Assembly (NCBI GenBank): GCA_033063855.1
Contig: CP093831.1
Span: 11,346,001 to 11,410,000 of the forward strand
Source: Smittia aterrima
Taxonomy: Eukaryota; Arthropoda; Insecta; Diptera; Chironomidae
DNA length: 64,000 nt
Reading direction: 5' to 3'
Shown: positions 12,910-24,001 of the stretch, in pieces
How the letters are laid out: each line of letters opens with the position of its first letter
Position numbering within the stretch: the first letter of the stretch is position 1
Translations under genes and position numbers: made by a program
Notes under the pieces: model-generated
The model's input: the letters and a program-made list of their open reading frames with translations, nothing else
What the model was told of the DNA's origin: nothing
Database searches by the model: none

Positions 12910-15900
12910 TCACATTGTGGCTTGTGTGATTGGCTGTGAACTTCCTAAGGAATGTTTCTGATGTTGCTTTTTCTGTAAATGCGTCTGGTAGTGCTTGGCG
13001 AGATGGGCTTTTTGGCGAAAGCTCTTGCCGCAGAGACTGCACGCGAAGGGCTTTTCGCCTGTGTGCGTTCGAATATGAACGTTCACGGAATATTTATCTT
13101 TGAAACCTTTCGAGCAAATTGAGCAATAATGCAAGGAACGTTCTTTTCTGATTCCATTGCACGTGGCACTTGTAGAGCCTAAGCTTGAGTTAGGCTGTAT
13201 AGCAGACACGGAACTATTCATGCTTGTTAAGTTGATCATTGCATTTTTGTTGCTGCTATTCAAGTTATTGTTAATTGTACTCGTATCGTTGTTGTTATTG
13301 TTCAGATTATTCATATTTGTGTTATTGTTGGTCAGCGTCTTTTTGTACTTTTTCGTTGTCTTAATTCCATTACATCTATTCTTAGTAATTTTCCCCGTGT
13401 TGTTGCTGTTATTGCTGATTAAACTGTTGTTAGTAATGTCATTCGATGTTAGATTTTGAGACTCGTTGTTATCGCCATTGCAAATATTTTCACTGTACGT
13501 GTTGTTGTCTTGAGTGGCGTCAATCGCGCAGAACTGCTGAACTTCGCTCGTGATGCGCTTCATTTTCTCGAACTCATCGGTAAAAGTTGTGTCCAAGGTA
13601 AGAAACATATCGTCAATGATAGTTGAAACATGTTGTGAAAGCGTTGATTGAGGATTTTGGTTGGCAAAAGTGAGAGTTTCCTGCTTTCAAGTGGATGAAA
13701 TACATTAGTTTTTGTTAAATTCAATTATTTAATTCATTTAGGTTTGGATCCAATTAAGCGGAAAGGCGGGAGAGAGAGAGAAAAAGATAAAAATGTTAAG
13801 TCACGCACTTGATCTTCTGTGAACAATGCACGGCGCAGCAAATCTTCATCTTTCGTCAGCTTTTGTGGTGGATTTTGCAAGTTTACAACAGTTTTGTTAG
13901 CATTATAGCTTTTGCCTTGTAGCAGTGCCGAGCGTAGCAAAGATTCTGGTGATTCCTGTGAGAAGAAGAATATTCAATTAACATTAACCGAAAGATCACG
14001 AATCGACTCTCACATTAGCTTCACATGTTTCCCAATCTTTATTTTCGTTTCTATCTTCACTCCACTCATTGTTGTTGTTATTCATCTCAGTATAGCCAAT
14101 TAAATCACTAGCCGTGTTCAAGCTATTCTCGAGCAAAACGCTGGTTGTAGTTACACCAGCTGATTGCGGTTGTAAGATTTGATGCGTTGGCGGATGTTGG
14201 TAATTGATATCTTCTTTCGTACTTTCTGCGGTTCCAAAGCCACTGTCGTCGTACGAAAAATATTCTGTCTTTACGTAAGGATAGTTACTCAGTATTGTAT
14301 CTAAATTAACGTCTAATCCATTCGGCTGAGTACTTGTACTTGAAATGTCTTTCCTCAGCCATTGATCTGTTGATGAACTATTCAGTACGGTTATTGTGTA
14401 GATCTATGTTCGGTAAATTGAAGAAGAGAGAGAGAGATTGAATATTAAAAAGTTATGTCAATCAAATAAAAAAAGCCACAACGAGGTCGAACCTGTCCAT
14501 CTCCATTGTTAAGAACTTGAGGATTTGTGCTACTGTTAGCAGAGGCAGAAGAGACAGAAATATTTCCAGAGTTTTGCTGATTCCAACAGTAGCGGTTAAA
14601 GTCTTCAAATATGGCAGATTCCAAGCGATGCTGTGTTTCTTTCTCTGCTCCCCAAAACTGAAACAAAGAAATGAAAATGCTTTTTTATCGCAGATAAACG
14701 CTCAATCAAACGCAAACATTTCGATTCATCTTGACATCTTTCTTATTGACGATTACTAAATTCTTCGCGTCAGCAGCTACTTTGTTGCTTTTCGAATTGT
14801 TTGATTGAAGACTCTCGAGGTAATTTCTCATATTAAGCAAAGAGACTCGAAAGCTTTTGGTTTCTGTCTGTTCATGTCTTGTTGCTAATTGTGCGCTTAG
14901 TTTCGATTTATGTCAAGTAAGTTATTTTGTTCGGCTTCTGTCATGGGGACTTTCGTCGAGGATCAATGAACCGGTAACAATTTTAGGGAAGAAGATATTC
15001 GCGAGTGAATGATTGCTCTGTCCAAAAGAATCATGTCACGTGACCTCAACTCAACGAACTGGAATATCAAATGAAGTATTCCAAAGAAAAGCTTGAAAAC
15101 AAAAGAGAGAAAACCTTTCGTGCTTATCACACATTTCTAAAGCAAAAATAAATAAAAATATCTTTATGTTATCAACGAGTTTTTCATAGCCTCGCTTGAA
15201 TAAAACATTATGCTTGTATCTTAGAGTCAGTATCATGCGCTGCAGTTTCTACAGCAACAATAAATACGTAAGATTATAATAATGTCTATTAAGGTGAAAC
15301 AATATTCAATCGAGTTGTAGACTAAAAGGCATTTAATGATTTTTCCTCCCACTCCCATTTTAGATTTTTTTTTTCGCTGATATTCGAGGAGTGTCATTTT
15401 AATAAGATTTATACATAGCAATGGCAAGGTAATCGCTTTTGCGAAAAACCGAATGATCTGTGTTGTTTCAAACTCGTTTGCGTAGCGCGTCTGTTATAAT
15501 TCATGTGACGCAATTTTCTAGATACCCAGACGAGCTTATCTACCTGCTCGAGTTAAACTAGAGTTTGAATAATGAAACTTTATTTATTTTCCTTGCTGCG
15601 TTTGCCAATGGATCTAGGTTTCTTTTTCTTCTCCGGCTTTCTCAGACGATCAATTTATTTGTCTGATGAGTAGCTGTGCATGTAATTATTTTATTGATCA
15701 ATGATCAACGCTTTCATGCTGCCAGATACGATTTCTTTCTCACTCATCTCACTAAATATTGACATAGAGGAAGATTAATTCGAGGCATCCACGAAAATAC
15801 TTTTGACACTCGTTCCATTTACAAATATTTCAGAGAATAACTAAGGCGATTACTTGTAGTTAATTAAAATGATTTGGTCGATGTAGAACGAAAATATGTG

Positions 15901-16500
15901 AACCTAAATATGACCTGCTTTTTTGTGACTAGCAATGCTGGTTTGATAAATGAACGTGGCTAAGAGTTTTCTCCTTATTCCTCTGTTTGCGTTTTCGTTT
16001 GCTTTCATTGCTTTAATGCGAGCCCTACATATTTGAAAATCAGGTTTTTTCTCTCTCTATCAGAGAATAGCACGCAAGCATAAGAAAAAGTTTGAAATGC
16101 AATCATGTGCGGATAGTTTTCACGCAAAATTTAAAGACATAAGCGGTTTCATTTAAAAACTTGTTTTCGGAAAATAGAAATAAATTTCCCGGAGAGCTTT
16201 CCCACGATAATCGGATAAGTCGAATCGTCTTATCTATCGGCAATTCATTGAGCAAGTGAAGAACATGTTGAACATAAGTAAAAAGAAAAAACTCACCTGA
16301 TCGAACCCTTGAAGCGGTTGTTCGTTGCCTTTAGACATCGTCGCGATGTTCTTTGCTGATTCATGGATTTCTTGCTGTGGCGGTGACACGAAATCAAAGA
16401 AATCAGTCTTTGACAGATCTTCGGGCCGGAAAGAGTCGCTAATGTCCATGCTTGAAACTGATGATGTCATTTCATCCGTTAGTTTGATCTCACAGAACAT
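12910..16500 (-). CDS. Asparagine-rich C2H2 zinc-finger transcription factor (two fingers)
   Basis: Minus-strand exons 16297-16500, 14493-14657, 14014-14403, 13809-13955 and 12910-13680 give 558 residues. The two C2H2 fingers are near the C-terminus: CSICSKGFKDKYSVNVHIRTH, joined by a canonical TGEKPF linker to CSLCGKSFRQKAHLAKHYQTH. The strong linker and clean helices indicate sequence-specific DNA binding. The rest is low-complexity: Asn runs upstream of the fingers, a Ser/Thr-rich N-terminal half, and two related short blocks, ESLLRSALLQG and DLLRRALFTEDQ. Every intron is in phase 0, so any internal exon can be skipped without a frameshift. I do not recognise the orthologue. A 1.6-kb intron (14658-16296) and the 7.5-kb upstream gap suggest developmental regulation. 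Additional 5' noncoding exons are likely but not visible. Confidence 0.8.
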
Positions 16501-19500
16501 GCAACCAACAGTTCGCTATTTTTGATTTTGTTTTTATTGTTCTCTTCGTTTGATGATCTTTTTTATTTTGTTTTGTTAAATTAATATGATGGCATGCTTA
16601 TTTTATCGTCTGTCTTGTTGCCTATTCGTTTCTGATCAAAGTTAGTGTGTGTGACATTTTCAACCGTTTTCGGCATTTCATAATTAGGCGGTGGGATCAA
16701 CTGGAAAGAAATTAATGTGGTGAGACTCTTATAATTATTTCGGGCCCAAAATGATAGACTTCTTTGTTTTTTTGACGCAAGGTAATGCGATAAGTCATTA
16801 ATTCGATGTGTATGATGATCGATATGAACGGAATATTTGTTAGAGACAAGGAATGTTGTTCTATTAATTTATTTTCTCCATAAATTAGTTCTCGCGAGAG
16901 AGAGAGTTCAATCAACTACATTTGACCAGCGATTGATTTCTATCGGCTCTTTAGAGCACAAATCCAAAATAAGAAATATTAAAAATAATAATCAACCTGA
17001 TTTTGAGTTGATACAGATACTTTAATGTCATGTGGGTGAGAATGTTGTTCGTCGCTTCGTGAGCTTTGAGCGCATGTTAGTTGAAGAGCGATAAACTGGG
17101 AATATTTGATAGCCGAATAATTTATGCAAATCCAAGTCTATCTTCATAGGTGAATCTAATATTAGAGTGAATATTTTTTAATACATCTGCTCTCTGACAG
17201 TTAAGTGTAAATGCCGCTGTCCTGAAACAACTTTAAGGAAAAATAAGAAAACGTTCTTTTTTTTGTAACGTAAACATTTCTTGCTTCCGCGAACGACGAA
17301 CGATTAGAAACCGCGAAACCTGTTTAATCGAGGTCAACATTTTTTATTCTCCTTCTTCAACTGTAGAAAAATTACATCGCACTGTTGTCTGCTTTAATAG
17401 ACAATAAATGTAAAGATATCTTTGGGAACAACATTTCGGCTATTTAAATCTTTCGAGAGTTTCTCATTCTCTCCCCCTTAGACACAAAATAGCTTTCCAA
17501 CCATTCAAGAATATTCACACTTCAAACATTGCGGCACTCGTTAAAATGCGCTTAAAGGAAGATAAAATTAATGATGACGTTGTCAAAAGCATTTACTATG
17601 CAATACTGGAAGCAGAAGTGGCATTTTATGGACGGAGAAAAATCATTTTGAATAATTGAAAAAGGTAACAAGCACAAGGTTTGTCGAATCATCTCACTCT
17701 CATTACAAGTTTGATCTCAAAACGATTTACATCGATGTCTGTGAACTGACCCTAAGACTAATCACTGATTTATAACTTCTCGTATTTACAATGTTCCTAT
17801 TGAAAGAAAGCGAATTCATCACACAGCGAGAGCTTCACAAATCTTCATCGAATATAAAATATCTCTCGAACAAAAAGCTCGACGATCGTCCACATAATGA
17901 ATTAAACTGCAAGATTTAATACGTGTTGACATACATTAATAAAAAAAATGTATAATGACAGCTACATTGAACTATATATTGCGTTGATTAAAAAGATACG
18001 CCGAAAATGAAATGAGAAAATAATGATACGAAATCTGCGAGTGAAAAAAATTACTGAAATTGCTGGCGAGCAGAGAAAATAAATCAGCCAATGACATTTT
18101 ACACGAGCACTAATTAAATAACTATAAATAAAGCAAAATTTTTTGGGCACAAAGGAATTTTAACGAACGAAAGCGAAACAGATATTTATGCGCGCGGATT
18201 CATTATGAGTCAGTTCACACACAATTTTCCGATAAAACACTTTAGTTGTAATGCTGCGTTTGTAAATTGCGCCATTTAGTGAGTTAACGATAATTTAAAG
18301 TTATTAGAAGTATTAACGAGAAAATTCGTATTATAACGAAGTGAAAATAAGAAGAATCAAGGCTGAGTCAATTATTATTTTCCTGTGTTTCTCTTGATAT
18401 TTATTTTCTTTCATTCTGCTCGAATGTCAGAATCGCTCGATGTTAAATTGTTTGTTTGTTTTTTTGGTCAAGAACTTTCGCTCATGTATATTTGGGGGAT
18501 TTTTTTGTCTTATTTTTCGGCGATAGTTATCAAAAGAAAGTTCCTTAATTGGATGACTTTCTTTAAAGAAACATAAAAACCAATTAAGCTTTTTTGGAAA
18601 ACAATGGAAGACAATGTCGAATCTCGACTGGATGATTAATAACAAGCTTCATATCAATACAAGACAGCCTTGATATCAAGATTTGAACTCTTAAGTCATT
18701 CGTTTAGTTAAAATGAAAAGAGTTGAACCCACATAAACATTCGTTGCAGACAGTGAATTGCAACCAAGTTCATTCAATTTGGAAGTTTATCACTTCTTTT
18801 TCTTCTTCAAGCATTCCGGCGAAACACCAATTAATTAAACTGAATATAAAACTAGTTTCTGGTCGTGTTCGGACTTGATTACAACCCACTTCAGCTTTCC
18901 ATAAAATTTGGCATATCATAAAGATATTAATCGACGAAAATGATACAGTTTGTACCAGTATTAAAAAAACTTATTTTTTTTCTGTAATAAATTGGAGCAA
19001 AATCAACGTTTTTCCCTCGAAACATTTCACTTGAAATATGATGTGTTCTAAAAGATTTGCATCGCTAAACGACGCTGAGACGGATGATTATGGATAAGTT
19101 TTTTCTAAGCATACATGACAAGTGCCGGAACACGTTTAGCGACTAACGTAAATAGGTAAAGTATCAAGCAGGCAAATATCCGATTCCAGATAATTAATCG
19201 ATAGCATTTTATTCCACGACAGAGATCTTAATAAAAGCTCATTGTGAGAAGGAAAATCACAAATCTCTCTAATTGCTCAATCTAACAATTTAAATTTAAA
19301 GTTTGAAATAAATTGCTGAGTTGGCCATGACATTTACTTAAAAAATTTAATTTCTGCATCAATGAAAATCTCGCTAATAAGAAGATCAAACAAAAATATT
19401 ATTTTTGAAATAATTACTCGAATTGGAAAACACTTTCGAAAATCCCACAATGCTTCTGCTTTTAATTTAAATTCACTCGCAACGTGATGATGATCTGTAT

Positions 19501-22500
19501 CTGCTTAGTTCAAAAATATTCCATTCTCGACTTATTAATTTTGAGTAACTCGTATTTGGGTTAGCTCTGTTGAGAGGAAAAAAAACTTAAACCAATTAGC
19601 TTTGGCCTAATCTTAAATAAAAATTTCATTTTTCGTGATTATTTTGAATCGATCCATAATTAGATCGTCTTAATACATTGAAGTAGAGAATTAGAGAGAG
19701 GGAGAAGAAAAATAAAAACTCAAAACCTAAATGCGTGTCTTGGCAAAAAACCCGGCGATTCATGTCTAAGTTATTTTTTTTTTAGTTAGATACACACAAC
19801 ATCGACTTTGATGTTCTTATGCTGCTTTGGTATTAAATATATTTTTGCCACGAGTGTATTTAGAGTAACATGAAATTCGCTTCGGGCGTGTTTCATGAAA
19901 TAAGAAAAAAAAAATATGTTCAAAGGAGAACGAGACTAATGACATTTGAGAATTCGAAATTGGTTGATGTATGTTTTCATCTTTTTTTACTTGATACTCA
20001 CTATGTTCGACTATAAAGTAATCCGTACCGAAAACAAAAAAAAAAGATCTTGTTGGTTCAATAAACCTTTCGATATAAAACAATTCGAAATGACGAGGCT
20101 CACGAATATAACAGTTCACTTAGTTATCACATTTAATTTCTAAATCGTCGGGTTTCATTAGTTTCTTTTATTAGCTTCGGAAAATTATCACCAGAAAGAT
20201 ATTTTTCTATGAACTTTTTGTTTTTTCGTTTTGCACCAATTTTTTATTATCACATGCTTGAGTCATTAAAAGCATTGAGCTAAGTACTAAAGGAGAGAAA
20301 TATATGCTAGCAACTCCGACTATGACTAACGTTCAATAACGATCCTCGAAACCAACTGACCGAGAAAAGCTTTTCGCATATCCAAAACCTCTATGGAGCA
20401 GAGAGAGAGCAAAGAAAAGTTAAATAAAATAAAAATCTTGCTCAAGTTAACGAGACGAAGAGAGAAAAATCTCTGATCAGCAGCAGCAATACATTGCTCT
20501 GCACTATAGTTGAGTTGCTGTTTCACGTTTCATTCAAAGAGAGAAGAAATAGAAAAAATAGAATACACGAATAGTATGTAGAATAAACAAGATTTGAGCT
20601 TAGTCGTCGTCGACATCGTAAGTTTGTGCTAAAACCTAGCGACACAAAAGTTTCTTTAAATGTCAAAAATATTCTCGGTATAGACTCAGTGCTATCTTTT
20701 CCAGTACTTTTTCATTAAAGTGGAATCCACGATAGAAAAAAAAATGTTCAAGTCGTGCTATACACTCATACAATGAACATAGCGAGATGAATAATTCAAT
20801 TTCAGAAAGCGAAAAAAAAATATTTCTGATGCGATTGTCGAGTAAATTGATTTCGTTTCTTTACTCACAAAGAGATAAACAAAAATTGATTTCAGAGAAA
20901 CTGCAGTCGTAAGTATACTTATGCGAAACACGGTGATGCTCGGCAGGCAATATTCATCTCACTCATTCGAATGAGCTATATCATTATTATGCTCGAGTGC
21001 ATTGCCGAAACAAATTGCCAACAAAAATTCAATCTTCGCGAAATTTCATTTTAAATGCTGCGTCATCGATCGAGTCGCGACTCGATGATTTCCTGTTTGA
21101 TCGATCTTTAAATATTCATAAAATAAATGTTTCAAAGATAATTTCCAAATTGTTTTTTAGGTGAAAAAAAGGTTCCGATGAATTACCGTAATTACTTAAT
21201 TTATGTTGCTGTTGTTCCTTAAACGATATTTTTTACCTCGAACGCGATTAAACTTATGAAAACATGTTAAAGACTTTGTAGGCTGCAATAAAAGCGATTC
21301 AGTCAACTCGAGCGGAAGAGATTCTCCTGTGGCATGAGCGAGAAGAAGAAGAACTCGCTACGATTTAAATTTCGATTTCATCTTGATAGTGCAAGGTAAA
21401 ATAAAACTTTCATTGCACAAGCTCCAAAGAAATTCGTTAAGATGCTGAAGGTGCAAAAAGAGCCAAACTTGATCGCTCTTAAAACCGACCTGATTTTGTT
21501 TTTTAAAAAGAAATAAAATTCTCAAAATGAAACCTCTCAAGCGGACTTAATGTGTTTGTTGCTTCACAACTTTAGACTTAACTGCAATGCAAGTCTTAAC
21601 CCGTTAGCGACATTTTATATTTTTTTCGGTTCGTTTTGACTGAACGGAATAAAACGTTTTGCTCCTCGGGCCTAAACACGCATTGTCAATTATTACAGAT
21701 GGACTCACTCGACGATTTAAGAGTCAAGTTGTTGCTGTTCACTCTTCAGAAATTCGGAAATCAATCTTTTTTTTTGAAAGAAAGAAAGAAGTATAATTAT
21801 TTCTTTTCTTTTGTTTCTCTCACTCACTCACTGACTCGCTTTGCGAACGCAAAAAACGTGTGAAAGATAATTAAATAGCTTAATGTTTTCAATTACGGTG
21901 AGAAGCTTCACTGTGATTATTGAAAAGTTGAGTTAAATTTCGAGGAACTAAAGTGCTATGACTAAATTGGAAATGACTTGATGTTCTGAGCAGGGATTCC
22001 AGACGCCTCGATTGTCGTGAGCGAAATGTCAGCGCAACGAGAGGAAAAACTTATCTAGATGTGTGGTTGAGATAATTGATCATTAACTCACACTGAGATG
22101 TGCTTTAAAGCTTAACGCGATCCCGCATGAATGCTCTCTTTGTTGATTGCTCAACGTGTTTCTTCAGCAAAAATCTGTGTCTGAACGTCCCTACGCTTGC
22201 GCAACCAGCCAGTCTGAATATATATCTAGTGTGACTGAAAGCAATAAAAGAGTTTAAGCGTTGGCTCGAATCGAAACTCAGACGACTCGTCTGACACGAG
22301 AACAGTTAATTTTAAGTAGAGCATTTTTGGCTTCTTTTCGGCTGTATTCATGAGTTTAAAAGGTTTCCTTACTTGATTATCAGGTTGCTCTCATTTTATC
22401 CTCGACATTAAACGAAATTTAATGCATCAAACTCACATTGAACGTGAGATCAGAGAAAATATTTCTGCAATTGCAGACGCTGCAAATCCTTTGATGTTTG

Positions 22501-24001
22501 TTTGATGAGCATATTCTGAAATGGCTTTTGCAAATGAGAAAGAAACTTACCATTCATGTCGATGAACACAAATTGCTTCAGGTTTTGATCCAAGTAAAAT
22601 TACAATTCCCGCTTGAACACTTTATTAAAAACTCGCTCCTTTTATTAAACCACTTTACATCATGTACGAACTGCATTAATTTTCTTTCGCATCGATAAGG
22701 GGCGAGACTCATAAAAGGAGCAGACCGTGCTAAAGCGTAAGAGAAATTACGAAGAAGATCGACATCGTTAGCGGTAATTCAGGGCAATTAAATTTACAAA
22801 ATCATCTACGAGTACACAATGTCGAATTGCCAATCAGGATTTCTCTGCTGATCATCACTACTCAGAGAGAAGGGAAGTCCTTGTAAATTATGATGTCAAA
22901 AGTTTATGAAAACCATTCACGGTGACATCAAACTTAATTCTTCGCGAAAGAAAAGAAGCAAAAGATGATAAATCGATTTGGTACTTTCACGTAATTGTGG
23001 TGAAAAATTGGATTAAATGAACATGTAGCGCGATGCTGTATAATTACAAATTGTCGATACATACGTAACATTAAAAAGCCGACAAAAACTACTCCTCGTA
23101 AATCTCTCTCGAGGAGATTTTTTTGTTTTTACCAGAGTCTTTCATTTCGATTCCACTCAGACATCTTAATTGAATGTTGACTCGGATTAAATTAATTTTT
23201 TTGGGGAGTTTTGTATGTACTTTCGCCAAAGTCATTGAATTTTTATGATAACACTCTTTTCAGCTATTATCAAGAGCTCTGCTTCAGGTAGAGGTGATAA
23301 AACTTCTCGTTACAATGTTGCGCTGCGTTGGAAACTAACGATGATTCGGTATTTGCATGAACATCGAATTATTTATCACTCTCTCGTTGTAAACGTTACA
23401 AGAAGGCAAAAGATTCTTGTCGTAATAGTAAGTTTGACACACATTCTCCAAGCGAAAACTATAGGAAACATAATTAATTCAGCCTTATGAATGTCTAATC
23501 CGGTGTTGGTATCGTGAATCCACAGTCGTTAGAGGAAAACGTGACTCTCGCAATATTCTTTTATTTTTCAATCATTTTATTTTTATTTAACTTTCGTTGT
23601 TGACGATACAGTTTGAAGACGAGAGTTATTTTCCGAACGAGAAAAAAAGAAGTTGATGTCGCAACTCGAAATAATTAAAATATTGTCGCGATCTCTATCA
23701 TCGAGCTTTTGATAACTAAATTGTGAATCATTTCTTGCGTTACAAGTTTTAACGCATTCCAATCATTTCTCAATGCCTCGCTGTCGTTGTTAGGCTTTCG
23801 AGCCGATGGAGAACTTAACGTCAACTGATAAAAAAAGAAAGAAATTTTTATTGGAATTTGATTTATGGTCGGTTGCGATTCTTAGTTGTCAGAGGTTACT
23901 CGATTGCTGTGGTAAAGTAAACGCTTCGCAATAAAAAACAAAGAATCACATTCGAAAAAAAAGAAAGTAAAACTTGTTTCGTCGCATGGGAATTTCTACC
24001 G
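16501..24001. other. About 7.5 kb with no recognisable gene
   Basis: Between the C2H2 gene and the first Kir gene. All frames here are broken by stops, and the short ORFs are AT-rich, hydrophobic or compositionally random, with no motif or splice context. Short GAGA runs occur (for example near 16898, 19693 and 20400), together with scattered ATTA and GATA motifs. A TATATATC at about 22218 and an AATAAAAG at about 22243 followed by ACTCAGACGACTCG resemble core promoter pieces on the plus strand, but no gene follows. It most likely contains enhancers or 5' exons of the C2H2 gene, and possibly a missing C-terminal exon of the Kir gene. Confidence 0.5.

Noticed and set aside
13157..13459. Leucine-rich plus-strand ORF opposite the Asn-rich protein
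   Set aside because: Antisense of AAC/AAT codon runs (GTT/ATT), which produces a false hydrophobic protein.
22218..22290. TATA-like plus initiator-like sequence on the plus strand
   Set aside because: No downstream plus-strand gene; the spacing does not fit a clear TATA-Inr pair.
17962..23490. Short ORFs of 60-100 codons on both strands in the 16.5-24 kb gap
   Set aside because: AT-driven composition, no motif, no plausible splice partners and no start context; the number is what chance stops would allow.
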